Assembly: GCF_015752205.1 (NCBI RefSeq) | Contig: NZ_JADOVG010000007.1 | Location: 62,001 to 126,000 of the forward strand | From: Polaromonas sp. CG_9.7 | GTDB lineage: Bacteria; Pseudomonadota; Gammaproteobacteria; Burkholderiales; Burkholderiaceae_C | Direction: 5' to 3' | DNA: 64,000 bases | Shown: positions 9,064 through 17,688 of the stretch, in pieces | Layout: each line of letters opens with the position of its first letter | How positions within the stretch are numbered: position 1 is the first letter of the stretch | Notes under the pieces: generated by a model | The model's database searches: none | What the model was told of the DNA's origin: nothing | The model's input: the letters and a program-made list of their open reading frames with translations, nothing else | Position numbers and translations under genes: made by a program

Positions 9064-10593
9064 TCAATCAGCGTTGGACTGGCTTGATTTGCTGCCAACC
9101 ACTGGCACTTTTTCACGCGCGTCAATCAGCGATGCCAGCATGCCGGGCTCGAAATGCTGCTCGACATAGTCGGCCAGCCCGTCAAACACCGACTCCAGCG
9201 TTGGGGTGGCGGCGCCAAACAGCGCTTGCAGCACACGCGGGTCTTCGAACATCCCGTGCACGTAGAGGCCCAGCACATTGCCGGCAGCGTTTTGCCAGGC
9301 CAGCCCGTCGCGCATGACCGGATACGCAATGTCGCCCGCAGCCGCCATCGCTGTGTGCGGCGCAGTCTGGCCGTGGTGGATTTCATAGCCCTGCACGTCA
9401 ACCCCTGACAAAGCCCTCCATACCCCGCGCACTGGCTCGAATCTGGCCTGACGGTGCTGCACGGTCTTGGTTTCGTCAAACAGCGTGACCACTGGCAGCA
9501 ATCCCAGGCCGGGGCCATTGCCGTCGATGCCGTGCGGGTCGATCAGCGCTTCGCCCAGCATTTGCAGGCCGCCGCAAATGCCCAGCACCGCGCCGCCACG
9601 GTGGGCATGTGCAGCAATCGCCTGGTCCAGCCCCTGCGCGCGCAGCCAGGCCAGGTCGGCGCTGGTGGCTTTGGAGCCGGGCAGTATGACCCAGTCGGCC
9701 GCGTCCAGACCGGCCAGCCCGGACGGGCTGCGCACCCATTTCAGGCGCACGCCGGGAACGTTTTTCAGCGGCTGGAATTCATCCAGGTTGCTGATGCGCG
9801 GATAGGCGATCACCGCCACGGTCCTGGTGACCATGCCGGCGGCTGTGCTTCGGTCGTCAAACACGCCGTCTTCTTCAGGCAAGCCGTGCTGCCACCACAT
9901 CGGCAACGTGGCGACGGTGGGCACGCCGGTCAGATCCTGCAGCATCTGCGGGCCGGGCGCCAGCAGGCTGGCGTCGCCCCGGAACTTGTTCAGCACAAAA
10001 CCCTTGATCAGCTTTTTTTCGGCGTCATCGAGCATCGCCCACGTGCCGTACAAATGGGCAAAAGCGCCGCCCCGGTCGATGTCGGTGACCAGCAGGCAAG
10101 CGGCGTTGGCGTGCAAGGCCACGCGCATGTTGACGATGTCGCAAGACTTGAGATTGATCTCGGCCGGCGAGCCCGCGCCCTCAATCACCACCACGTCGTT
10201 TTCCGCCCGCAACGCATCCAGCGCCTGCGCCACCACCGGCCAGACCGACAGGCTGCGGCCGCGCCATTCCATGCGCGAGAGTTCCGGGCTGACCTGGCCC
10301 ATGAGCACGACCTGGCTTTGCGTGTCTTTTTCGGGCTTGAGCAGCAATGGGTTCATGCGTACTTCGGGCGTGGCGCGGGCCGCCAACGCCTGAAAATACT
10401 GCGCGCTGCCGATCTCGCCACCCGCCACCACGCGTGCGTTGTTGCTCATGTTTTGCGCCTTGTAGGGCGCGACCTTCAGCCCCTGGCGCGCGTAATAACG
10501 GCACAGCGCGGTGGTCAGCCAGCTCTTGCCGGCGCCGCTGGTGGTGCCCAGCACCATGACGCAGCGGGCCAAAGGCGATTTATCGGGAATCAT
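9064..10593 (-). CDS. cobQ: Cobyric acid synthase (glutamine-hydrolysing)
   Basis: Amidates the b, d, e and g side chains of adenosylcobyrinic acid a,c-diamide using glutamine and ATP. The N-terminal half is an ATP-dependent DTBS-like domain (VMVLGTTSGAGKSWLTTALCR near residue 13, then KVAPYKAQNMSNNARVV). The C-terminal half is a class-I glutamine amidotransferase with the nucleophile Cys in VLGICGGLQMLG and the catalytic His in LGLYVHGMFED. 509 residues is close to the family length. It is the last gene of the long leftward cobalamin operon, 15 bases after cobC. Confidence 0.96.
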   Translation of the reverse strand: MIPDKSPLARCVMVLGTTSGAGKSWLTTALCRYYARQGLKVAPYKAQNMSNNARVVAGGEIGSAQYFQALAARATPEVRMNPLLLKPEKDTQSQVVLMGQVSPELSRMEWRGRSLSVWPVVAQALDALRAENDVVVIEGAGSPAEINLKSCDIVNMRVALHANAACLLVTDIDRGGAFAHLYGTWAMLDDAEKKLIKGFVLNKFRGDASLLAPGPQMLQDLTGVPTVATLPMWWQHGLPEEDGVFDDRSTAAGMVTRTVAVIAYPRISNLDEFQPLKNVPGVRLKWVRSPSGLAGLDAADWVILPGSKATSADLAWLRAQGLDQAIAAHAHRGGAVLGICGGLQMLGEALIDPHGIDGNGPGLGLLPVVTLFDETKTVQHRQARFEPVRGVWRALSGVDVQGYEIHHGQTAPHTAMAAAGDIAYPVMRDGLAWQNAAGNVLGLYVHGMFEDPRVLQALFGAATPTLESVFDGLADYVEQHFEPGMLASLIDAREKVPVVGSKSSQSNAD

Positions 10594-10608
10594 GCAAGCC
10601 TTTATTGA

Positions 10609-11727
10609 TCAATTGGTGATGGCGGTTAACGATGTCCACGCCATTTTCAACGCAGCTTGCGCCTGCGGTGGCTGCACACTCATGCGCACATGGCCGGGCA
10701 AGCCGAACGAGGCGGTGTCGCGCAGCTGGATGCCTTGGGTTCGCAATCGGGCCAGTGAGTCTTGCAAACTCAGGCCTTCAGGCAATGCCGGATTCGCACA
10801 GAAAAAATTCGCATCGCTGGGCAGGCAAACCCAGCCCAGGGACTCGCACAAATGGATTTGCCGGGCTTTCCAGTCACGCAGCGTGACCAGGCTTTCGGCC
10901 AGCCAGGCTTGCACATCGGGGCGGGTCCAGGCTTGCAGCAGCGCCACGCCATGCGCGCCCACGGGCCAGGACGCACTGAGCTGGTCGAGGGCGACAATGG
11001 TTTCTTCGGCGTTCACCGGCGCAATCGCATACGCGGCGCGCACGCCGGTCAGGCCCAGCGCCTTGTTTGGCGTCCAGAGTTGCCAGACGCTTTGCAGTTG
11101 CGCCGTACTCAATGTTGGTGCGCCGCCCAGGCGCAGCGGCTCATAGGCACGGTCCAACACACACAGCGCGTCAGTGCCCGCGAATGAATGCCGCGACTGG
11201 CCGCCCCAAGCAAGTTCAGCCCCGCAAAGGGACGGCGAACTAGGCGAAGCGAGTAGCGTAGAAACCATTTTCTCCAGCTCCGCCTGTGCAAGACCCAGCG
11301 GGCTGGACGGCTCGCAGGCCCAGAGCAATTGCGCGGCATCAGGTTCGGCGGCTACCACCAACTTATGCGCACGGGCGGCTTGCGCATAGTCGCCGTAGCT
11401 GTGCGGCGGCAGCCAGACGGTGCCGCCCTGCCCTTTGGTTTGTGCCGTTTGCGCGGCCAGAGCCGTGATGCGGAAAATGAATTCGCTGGCGCTGGCGGCC
11501 AGCACCACGCGCAGCACATCGACCCCATGAAAATCGGCCAGTTGCTGGCGCAATGTGCTGTAGCTGGCGTCGGGGTACTGGCTGGCATCGGCTTGCCGGA
11601 CGGCCGCTTGTGCCGCTGGGCACGGCGCGCAGGCGTTGCCGTTGGTGGAAAAATCGTATGGCGCCGCGCCGAAGCGGTCAGGGCCGCCATGAAGGCGCAG
11701 TGGCAGCGGAAGCATCGCGTTTTTCAT
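10609..11727 (-). CDS. cobC: Threonine-phosphate decarboxylase / CobC-type aminotransferase fold enzyme
   Basis: PLP enzyme of aminotransferase fold I that supplies (R)-1-amino-2-propanol phosphate, the nucleotide-loop linker of cobalamin (CobD of Salmonella, CobC of Pseudomonas). Typical parts are RLHGGPDRFGAAPYDFSTNGN at the N terminus and WTPNKALGLTGVRAAYA around the PLP-binding lysine. The open frame extends far upstream to 12108, but that part is the shadow of cbiB. I place the start at ATG 11727, which overlaps the cbiB stop as ATGA; ATG 11733 is equally in frame. 372 residues. Confidence 0.88.
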   Translation of the reverse strand: MKNAMLPLPLRLHGGPDRFGAAPYDFSTNGNACAPCPAAQAAVRQADASQYPDASYSTLRQQLADFHGVDVLRVVLAASASEFIFRITALAAQTAQTKGQGGTVWLPPHSYGDYAQAARAHKLVVAAEPDAAQLLWACEPSSPLGLAQAELEKMVSTLLASPSSPSLCGAELAWGGQSRHSFAGTDALCVLDRAYEPLRLGGAPTLSTAQLQSVWQLWTPNKALGLTGVRAAYAIAPVNAEETIVALDQLSASWPVGAHGVALLQAWTRPDVQAWLAESLVTLRDWKARQIHLCESLGWVCLPSDANFFCANPALPEGLSLQDSLARLRTQGIQLRDTASFGLPGHVRMSVQPPQAQAALKMAWTSLTAITN

Positions 11728-12770
11728 ATCCATGAAATGACTACAAAAATAATAGCTGCCAGAGCAACTGCAGCATGCGCAAAGACCACTTTTGATGCAT
11801 ATTTCTGCGCCAGAAGCACATCCTCGGCTTGCGGTGCGCGCCCGGTGGCGTTCAGGGTGTACACGCCGGGCTTGCTCACGCTGATGCCCAGCGCCAGCGC
11901 CATGGCCGCCATTGGCCAGCCGCTGTTGGGCGAAGGGGTTTTTGCCGCTTGACGTTGCATTTCGCCCGGCCAGAAGTTGCCCGTGACGCCCATCAGCAGC
12001 ACGCCCGTCAGCCGCGCCGGCAACCACGACAGCACATCGTCGGCATGCGCCGCCCATTTGCCGGCCCATTCCCAATATTGACCTTTGTAAGTGCCGCGGT
12101 AGCCCCACATAGCATCGGCGGTGTTGGCAAAACGGTAAACGGCTGCGCCCGGCAGGCCCAGTAGCACGAACCAGAAAATCGGTGCCACCACCGAATCATT
12201 GAGGTTTTCAGCCAGGGTTTCGATGACGCTTTCGCGCACCTGCACCGCCGTCAGCGGCGCGGTGTCGCGGCTGACCAGCCACGACAGGCGCGCGCGTCCG
12301 GCGGACAACGACTGCTGCAGGGCCGTCTCAACCGCGCCGGCTTCGTCATGCAACATGCGCCACGACAGCATGGACTTGGTGAGCCAAGCCATTGCCATGA
12401 GCAGTGCGGCGGCGGCCAGTCCGGTTTCCAGTGCCGGTTGCAGGATGAACAGGGCCAGCTGCCAGAAGGCCAGCGCCTGAAGCGCCCAGGCCAGTGCGGC
12501 AACGCCCAGCGCGCCCACACACCACGCCAGCGCGCCGAGAACAAACGCCAGCGCAGGCGGGCAAGCCACGCTGACACGGCCGCAGGCCTGGAGGTAATGG
12601 CCCATCCAGACCACCGGGTGAAACGTCGCCGGCGGCTCGCCAAAACGGCGGTCAATCCACAAGGCCAGCAGTAAAACCGCCAGCCACACCAGCGCCAGCG
12701 CGGACGCGCTCAATCCGGCCATGCCGCCGGAACTCAGAAACGGGAAAAAACTCGCCCAGCCCATCAGCAT
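11724..12770 (-). CDS. cbiB: Adenosylcobinamide-phosphate synthase
   Basis: Membrane enzyme (CbiB/CobD) that joins the aminopropanol arm to adenosylcobyric acid. Hydrophobic throughout, with the family signature LLLALWIDRRFGEPPATFHPVVWMGHYLQ and later VQVRESVIETLAENLNDSVVAPIFW, FANTADAMWGYRG and ARLTGVLL. The ATG at 12770 follows the bluB stop by one base and gives 348 residues; the frame extends further upstream inside bluB. Its last codons run through a copy of the 17-bp repeat (11740-11756), which encodes part of the C-terminal AAIIFVV helix. Confidence 0.93.
   Translation of the reverse strand: MLMGWASFFPFLSSGGMAGLSASALALVWLAVLLLALWIDRRFGEPPATFHPVVWMGHYLQACGRVSVACPPALAFVLGALAWCVGALGVAALAWALQALAFWQLALFILQPALETGLAAAALLMAMAWLTKSMLSWRMLHDEAGAVETALQQSLSAGRARLSWLVSRDTAPLTAVQVRESVIETLAENLNDSVVAPIFWFVLLGLPGAAVYRFANTADAMWGYRGTYKGQYWEWAGKWAAHADDVLSWLPARLTGVLLMGVTGNFWPGEMQRQAAKTPSPNSGWPMAAMALALGISVSKPGVYTLNATGRAPQAEDVLLAQKYASKVVFAHAAVALAAIIFVVISWI
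11740..11756. repeat. 17-bp palindromic repeat, copy 2 (inside cbiB)
   Basis: ACTAC, spacer AAAAATA, ATAGC; one mismatch to the family consensus. It lies within the last ten codons of cbiB, and the enzyme's hydrophobic C terminus is read through it. Confidence 0.6.
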
Positions 12771-12771
12771 G

Positions 12772-13491
12772 TCAGGCGCCCGGGCCTTGGCCTTGCGGGA
12801 TGTCTCCGGCGGCGGGCGTTGCCAATTGACCCCAGCAGTCGTCAAACACCATGTCCGACAGCGCAGCCCGACGCGCCCATTTTTCAGCCTGCAGCATGGG
12901 CTGGTCGTAAAAGGCGTGGACCGGACCGAGGCACAACATGGCGATGGGCCTGCTGCCCTCGGGCATCTTCAGCAGTTCGGCCAGCTTCACGGGGCAAAAA
13001 ATCGACACCCAGCCCATGCCCAGCCCCTCGGCACGGGCGGCCAGCCAGAGGTTTTGAATCGCACAGGCGGCAGACGCCAGGTCCATCTCGGGCAGGGTGC
13101 GGCGGCCAAACACGTGGGCTTCTCGCCCCGGCGGCAGGGCCACCACCAGCAGCTCGGCGGCGTCAAGCACGCCCTGCACTTTCAGCGTCATGAATTCGTC
13201 TTCACGCGCGCCCAAAGCCTGCGCGGTCAGCACACGTTCCTGTTCGACCAGCGCGTGCATGGTTTCGCGCGGCGACTGGCTGCGCACCCGGATAAAGCGC
13301 CACGGCTGCATGAAACCGACACTGGGCGCATGGTGCGCGGCCGACAGCAGGCGCTGCAGCAGGTCGTCGGCCACGGTGCCGCCACTGAAATGGCGCATGT
13401 CGCGCCGTTCGTGAATGGCGCGGTACACCGCCTCGCGCTCGGGCAGGCTGAAAGCGTGGGTGACCTGACCGGTGTCAGCAGGCGCGTTCAC
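12772..13491 (-). CDS. bluB: 5,6-dimethylbenzimidazole synthase
   Basis: Flavin-destructase of the nitroreductase fold that cuts reduced FMN with O2 to make the lower ligand of B12. Typical stretches are AIHERRDMRHFSGGTV, SAAHHAPSVGFMQPWRFIRV and the C-terminal LAARAEGLGMGWVSIF. I favour GTG 13491 (239 residues), four bases after the cobO stop, because the longer frame to 13542 would overlap cobO by 47 bases. Presence of an oxygen-requiring enzyme beside CbiD/CbiG/CbiX is notable. Confidence 0.92.
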   Translation of the reverse strand: MNAPADTGQVTHAFSLPEREAVYRAIHERRDMRHFSGGTVADDLLQRLLSAAHHAPSVGFMQPWRFIRVRSQSPRETMHALVEQERVLTAQALGAREDEFMTLKVQGVLDAAELLVVALPPGREAHVFGRRTLPEMDLASAACAIQNLWLAARAEGLGMGWVSIFCPVKLAELLKMPEGSRPIAMLCLGPVHAFYDQPMLQAEKWARRAALSDMVFDDCWGQLATPAAGDIPQGQGPGA

Positions 13492-13495
13492 ACCC

Positions 13496-14077
13496 TCAGT
13501 CTTCAATGCCGCGCTGGGCCGGAATGCCCGCGTTGAACGCATGCTTGATCTTGGTCATTTCAGTCACGGTGTCGGCCAGCGCAATGATCTCGGGCGGGCA
13601 GCGCCGGCCGGTGATGACCACATGCACGTCTTTGGGACGGTTTTGCAGCGTCAGCAGCACGTCGTCGAGCGGCATCCAGCCGTAGATCAGCGGATAGGTC
13701 ATCTCGTCGAGCACGACCATGAAGTTCTCGCCGCCCATGATTTCGGCCTTGGCTTTTTCCCAGCCATTGCGCGCGAGCTGGGCCGAATGCTCCAGGTCCT
13801 GGCTTTTCCAGCTGAAACCATCGCCCAGCCCTTCAATCGGAATGCCCAACTGCTCGAACATGCGGTGCTCGCCGAAGCGGGCGCTGGGCACCTTCATGAA
13901 CTGGAAAATCTTAACGGCCCGGCCATGCACATGGTGGCGGCCGTGGGCGCGCAGCGCCAGGCCAAAGGCGGCGGTGCTTTTGCCCTTGCCGTCGCCGGTG
14001 TTGACGATCAGCAGGCCCCGGCGTTCGCCTTCGGGTTTTTCGTAGGGCTTGTCTGACGGTGGGGTTTCTATTTGCAT
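13496..14077 (-). CDS. cobO: Cob(I)yrinic acid a,c-diamide adenosyltransferase
   Basis: Transfers the 5'-deoxyadenosyl group from ATP to cob(I)alamin precursors (CobO/CobA-Salmonella/BtuR family). The P-loop [20 protein letters not shown] starts near residue 21; [13 protein letters not shown] and [12 protein letters not shown] are family blocks. 193 residues is normal. It overlaps the end of cobA by 10 bases. Confidence 0.96.
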   Translation of the reverse strand: MQIETPPSDKPYEKPEGERRGLLIVNTGDGKGKSTAAFGLALRAHGRHHVHGRAVKIFQFMKVPSARFGEHRMFEQLGIPIEGLGDGFSWKSQDLEHSAQLARNGWEKAKAEIMGGENFMVVLDEMTYPLIYGWMPLDDVLLTLQNRPKDVHVVITGRRCPPEIIALADTVTEMTKIKHAFNAGIPAQRGIED

Positions 14078-14847
14078 GGGGCTCGCTGTGCAGGAGGGTG
14101 GAAATCAGGGCTGAGTTGTACGGTCTCGCCAATGATAAGCAAGCCGGGCTGAGGACCATACCCTGTGGCACGCGCAACCAGGTCGCGCAAGCCGGTGGCA
14201 ATGATGGTCTGGGTGGGGCGCGCGCCATCGCGAACGATGGCGGCAGGGGTATCAGGTGCCAGGCCGTGTGCAATCAATTGATGGGCTATTTGTGGCAGGC
14301 GCTGCAGGCCCATGTAAAAAACGCGCGTCTGGCCGGCCTTTGCCAAGGCTGTCCAGTCGTGCGTCGCGTCGTCGTCGGCCAGGTGGCCGGGCAAGAAAAC
14401 ACAGCTGCCCGCCAGGTCGCGGTGGGTCAGGGGAATACCCGCCGCCGCCGAACACCCACTGGCCGCCGTGACGCCCGGCACCACCTCAAAGGCAATGCCT
14501 GCCGCCTGCAAGGCCTGCACCTCTTCGCCGCCGCGTCCGAACACATAGGGGTCGCCACCCTTGAGCCGAACGACTCGCCGGCCCCTGCGTGCATGCTGAA
14601 CCAGCAGCGCATGGATGCCGGTTTGCGGCACGGCGTGATTCCCCAGGGCCTTGCCCACATACACGCGCTCTGCCGCCTCGGGGATCAAGGCCAGCACCTC
14701 GGGCGTGATCAGGCGGTCATACATCACCACCTCGGCACGCTGGAGCCGGTCACGAGCCCGCAGAGTCATCAGATCGACCGGGCCGGGACCGGCGCCCACA
14801 ATGGACACAAACCCCTGACCGGACGGCCGCAGGGCCTCAGCTTGCAT
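14068..14847 (-). CDS. cobA: Uroporphyrinogen-III C-methyltransferase
   Basis: SAM-dependent methyltransferase that makes precorrin-2 from uroporphyrinogen III, the branch point to B12 and siroheme. Family signatures: [19 protein letters not shown] near residue 13, [17 protein letters not shown] and [21 protein letters not shown]. No CysG-type dehydrogenase/chelatase domain is attached, so precorrin-2 must be oxidised by an enzyme encoded elsewhere. I use ATG 14847 (259 residues), overlapping the ferredoxin stop; ATG 14856 is an alternative. Confidence 0.94.
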   Translation of the reverse strand: MQAEALRPSGQGFVSIVGAGPGPVDLMTLRARDRLQRAEVVMYDRLITPEVLALIPEAAERVYVGKALGNHAVPQTGIHALLVQHARRGRRVVRLKGGDPYVFGRGGEEVQALQAAGIAFEVVPGVTAASGCSAAAGIPLTHRDLAGSCVFLPGHLADDDATHDWTALAKAGQTRVFYMGLQRLPQIAHQLIAHGLAPDTPAAIVRDGARPTQTIIATGLRDLVARATGYGPQPGLLIIGETVQLSPDFHPPAQRAPCK

Positions 14848-15187
14848 CGCAGCCATCCGGTCCCTGGTGAAACACCAGATCGGCCACAGGCTGGCCGCCG
14901 ACCAGATGCTGATCGATGATGCGGTCCATGTTGGCCGGGGTGACGTTGTAGTACCAGACGCCATCAGGCTGCACACACATGACCGGTCCGCCCTTGCAGG
15001 CGGCAAAGCAGCTCACCCGGCTGCGCTTGACGCGCATCTCGCCCTCGTGCAACCCCGCTGCCTTGAACTTGTCGCCCAGACTGTCATACAGGTGCTGGGA
15101 GGCGCCATCTTGCGTGCAGCGCGTCCCGGTGCAAATCAGCAGGTGGCGTTTGTAGTTGCCAATTTTTGGCTTGACCACCTCGTTCAT
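14837..15187 (-). CDS. (2Fe-2S) ferredoxin domain protein in the cobalamin operon
   Basis: Small thioredoxin-fold ferredoxin of 116 residues. Four candidate cluster cysteines appear in the pattern [15 protein letters not shown], then [15 protein letters not shown], as in Azotobacter/Clostridium-type 2Fe-2S ferredoxins. Its start overlaps the cobJ stop as ATGA, so it is translationally coupled in the pathway. It may deliver electrons for a reductive step, for example cobalt or corrin reduction before adenosylation; that role is inferred from context only. Confidence 0.85.
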   Translation of the reverse strand: MNEVVKPKIGNYKRHLLICTGTRCTQDGASQHLYDSLGDKFKAAGLHEGEMRVKRSRVSCFAACKGGPVMCVQPDGVWYYNVTPANMDRIIDQHLVGGQPVADLVFHQGPDGCDAS

Positions 15188-16179
15188 GCTTCAGATTCCT
15201 CGGTGCTGGCCGCGTCTTCCTTGAGCGCAACTTCTTCTGCCGGCGTCATGAGCACGGCCTCGATATAGTCTGCTGGCAGTTTGTGCCGCAGCGCCAGTGC
15301 CGCAATGCTTTCGCCCTCGGTATGGTCAGCCTTCAGGTTTTCCATCCAGCCCAGCAAGCCGGTGGACAACGAACGTCCAGGCCTTTCGCCCTGGCGGGTA
15401 CTGCCGTCGCCATGCAGCTCGTACTTGTTGGCGTAACCGCGCGGAGTCACCATCAAGCCGTGACGGATAAAGGTGTTGCTGTTGCCAATCAACACCGTCG
15501 TCAGCATGCCGATGTCGCAGTCCGACATTTTGTCCAGTGTGGTGAACTCAATACGCTCGCGGCGTCGATACGCTGACTTGACCACCGCCACCGGTGTGTC
15601 TGGCCTGCGGTGCCGAAGAAAAAGTCGCTGCGCTTCCACGATTTGCTGGGTACGCCGGCCGCTTTTGGGGTTGTACAAGGCGACCACAAAGTCAGCGGCG
15701 GCTACCGCGTCCAGGCGGCGGGCTATCACTGGCCAGGGCGTGAGCAGGTCGGACAGGGAAATCGAGCAAAAGTCATGTGTGAGCGGCGCACCCACCAGCG
15801 CCGCGCAGGCGTTGATGGCCGACGCGCCCGGCACGACTTCAACCTCCACGTCAGACTCGGGCGTCCAGCCAGCTTGAAACAGCACCTCGTAGGTGGGCCC
15901 GGCCATGCCGTACACGCCGGCATCGCCGCTGGAGATCAGCGCCACCTTCTTGCCTTCGCGGGCGCTGGCCAGCGCATGCACGGCACGGTCTAGTTCTTCG
16001 GTCATGCCCTTGCGCACGACTTCCTTGCCTTCCAGCAAATCAGCCACCAGCTTGATATAGGTGACATAACCGACCACCACGTCAGACTCGGCAATGGCTG
16101 CGCGCGCACGGTGCGTCATGTGGTCGTGGCTGCCGGGGCCAATGCCCACCAGCATGATTTTTCCTTGCGGGCGGGTCAT
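15184..16179 (-). CDS. cobJ: Precorrin-3B / cobalt-factor III C17-methyltransferase
   Basis: SAM methyltransferase (CobJ/CbiH) that methylates C17 and contracts the macrocycle ring. The N terminus [60 protein letters not shown] and [13 protein letters not shown] are diagnostic. ATG 16179 overlaps the cbtA stop as ATGA and gives 331 residues, about 80 longer than the catalytic core; the acidic C-terminal extension (from about residue 250, [14 protein letters not shown]...) resembles that in other betaproteobacterial CobJ proteins. Its function is not known to me. Confidence 0.94.
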   Translation of the reverse strand: MTRPQGKIMLVGIGPGSHDHMTHRARAAIAESDVVVGYVTYIKLVADLLEGKEVVRKGMTEELDRAVHALASAREGKKVALISSGDAGVYGMAGPTYEVLFQAGWTPESDVEVEVVPGASAINACAALVGAPLTHDFCSISLSDLLTPWPVIARRLDAVAAADFVVALYNPKSGRRTQQIVEAQRLFLRHRRPDTPVAVVKSAYRRRERIEFTTLDKMSDCDIGMLTTVLIGNSNTFIRHGLMVTPRGYANKYELHGDGSTRQGERPGRSLSTGLLGWMENLKADHTEGESIAALALRHKLPADYIEAVLMTPAEEVALKEDAASTEESEA

Positions 16180-17009
16180 GGGTTCACCGCCTTGCCGGCA
16201 GATGCAAGCGGCCTGGCGCGTTGAATCGTTGCCTCCATTACCGGACGCAGCCAGCGCTGGAACGCCGCGCCGCACACCATCCCCATCGACACCCAGAAAG
16301 ACAGTGACAGCCAGGTGGTGGCCCAGATGAACTGCGTGCCGAGTTCGCGCAATTGCGCCTGAGCCTCACCGCTAAAACCGGCCAGCGGGTCAGCGCTGAT
16401 GTGCGGCGCACCCACGACAAAAGGCAAGGCCAGCCACGCTGCCGCTGCCGCCCAACGCCATGCACCCCGCAGACCGGCCAGCGAAACACAGGCCAGCGCT
16501 GCGCTGCCTGCCGCCAGCATCCACCAACCCTGGCGAGAGCCCAGGCGGGCCGCGTCCATGCCGGGAATCTCGGCATGCAAGCCGAGCGAGGGCCAGAAAT
16601 GGAAACTGAGCCAGCCTGCAGCCGCCACCAGCAAACCCAGCGGCAGGGAACGCATTACCGTGCCGCGCCACAGGCAGACACCCATGACGGCATACACCAG
16701 CAGCGCCATGCTGAAGGCATGGAGGACATTGGCCACCCAAGTCCATGCATTGCGCTCGACACCATCTGCCGGTGACCATGCCTCTGCCGTGCCGTGTTCA
16801 TCATGTGAAGACGCAACACTTTCGGCGTGGACATGCGTCATGGTGGCGGCTGGTGTTGCCAGCGCGTCCGGTGCTTCGGCCTTTTGCCCCTCATACACTT
16901 CGGCGGCATGAACAATCGGCACGGCCTGCCACTGCTGCACACCGGACTGCACACTGCCGACCATCATTGCGGCTACCAGTGCGGCCCAGATCAATCGTTG
17001 AAAAATCAT
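16176..17009 (-). CDS. cbtA: Predicted cobalt transporter subunit CbtA
   Basis: Inner-membrane protein of the CbtA family, associated with cobalt uptake under B12 control. There is an N-terminal membrane helix (LIWAALVAAMMVGSVQSGVQQWQAVPIVHAAE), then a loop with several His residues (THVHAESVASSHDEHG), then about four more helices. 277 residues. It follows cbtB by 15 bases, the usual pairing. Transport itself is a family prediction. Confidence 0.88.
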   Translation of the reverse strand: MIFQRLIWAALVAAMMVGSVQSGVQQWQAVPIVHAAEVYEGQKAEAPDALATPAATMTHVHAESVASSHDEHGTAEAWSPADGVERNAWTWVANVLHAFSMALLVYAVMGVCLWRGTVMRSLPLGLLVAAAGWLSFHFWPSLGLHAEIPGMDAARLGSRQGWWMLAAGSAALACVSLAGLRGAWRWAAAAAWLALPFVVGAPHISADPLAGFSGEAQAQLRELGTQFIWATTWLSLSFWVSMGMVCGAAFQRWLRPVMEATIQRARPLASAGKAVNP

Positions 17010-17024
17010 GGTTGATTCCTTGGT

Positions 17025-17216
17025 TCAATGGCAAGGCTTGACGGTGACGTGGCGCACGTCATGCGCGGCGTTGTGCGCCAGTGGGCTTTCGGCAAACGCC
17101 ACGCCGTACAACACCACCAGCCCCAGGGCGGCACCCGCGGCAAGTTGCAGCAACAGGCTGCGGGTTGCACTGACAGGCAACAAAGCAGGAGAGGCAGAAG
17201 AGGCAGATGTGTTCAT
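17025..17216 (-). CDS. cbtB: Predicted cobalt transporter subunit CbtB
   Basis: Small one-helix membrane protein of 63 residues. The helix LLLQLAAGAALGLVVLYGVAFAESP is followed by a short His-containing tail ending AHNAAHDVRHVTVKPCH, the conserved metal-binding end of CbtB proteins. I choose ATG 17216 because GGAG lies eight bases upstream; an in-frame ATG at 17228 would bury that site inside the gene. Confidence 0.88.
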   Translation of the reverse strand: MNTSASSASPALLPVSATRSLLLQLAAGAALGLVVLYGVAFAESPLAHNAAHDVRHVTVKPCH

Positions 17217-17253
17217 GGGTTGCTCCATTTCGGGGTTAAAAAAGCTGAAGAAA

Positions 17254-17688
17254 TTAATGTGAAAAACGATGGCAGCGGGCCAGTGACACCGTGGCGTTGC
17301 GTCCGTCAGTGCCCCGGCACTTGTGCTTTTCCACCAGCAATGCCGTGCCGGGAAGCACTTGCCCTGCCGCCGATCCGGCCAGCAAGGCAGCAGCTTCGCT
17401 GACTGACGGGCTGCCGGTGTACATGCGCACCGTCTCGGACGGGTTGGGCACGGGCACAGCGGCCAGTTGCGCGGGGGTGTAGAAGTTCAGCGTCCAGCCG
17501 TGTTTGGCAGCCAGGGCCAGCAGCCCCGGCTCGTCAGCCTTGAGGTCGATGCTGGCGGCTGCCGCCACGTCGGCCAGACGCGCACCCGCCAGCGCCAGCG
17601 CCTCGTCCAGCGCTTGCTCTAGCGTCGCCAGCGGCGTGCCACGGTCGCAGCCCAGACCGACGGCAATGCGCTTCGCCTCAGCGCTCAT
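17254..17688 (-). CDS. cobE: CobE / CbiG C-terminal domain protein
   Basis: 144-residue protein matching the C-terminal domain of CbiG (CobE of the aerobic pathway): RIAVGLGCDRGTPLATLEQALDEAL, AAASIDLKADEPGLLALA, LNFYTPAQLAAV and VSEAAALLAG. In CbiG the domain takes part in opening the delta-lactone of cobalt-precorrin-5A. Here it is a separate gene whose ATGA start overlaps the stop of the CbiG N-terminal gene. So the two halves are made from coupled reading frames and are not the product of a frameshift. Confidence 0.87.
   Translation of the reverse strand: MSAEAKRIAVGLGCDRGTPLATLEQALDEALALAGARLADVAAAASIDLKADEPGLLALAAKHGWTLNFYTPAQLAAVPVPNPSETVRMYTGSPSVSEAAALLAGSAAGQVLPGTALLVEKHKCRGTDGRNATVSLARCHRFSH

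Noticed and set aside
9454..10608. 384-residue open frame on the plus strand opposite cobQ
   Set aside because: Antisense shadow of a clear cobQ; composition dominated by Ala/Gln/His/Arg/Gly as expected from a GC-rich complementary frame.
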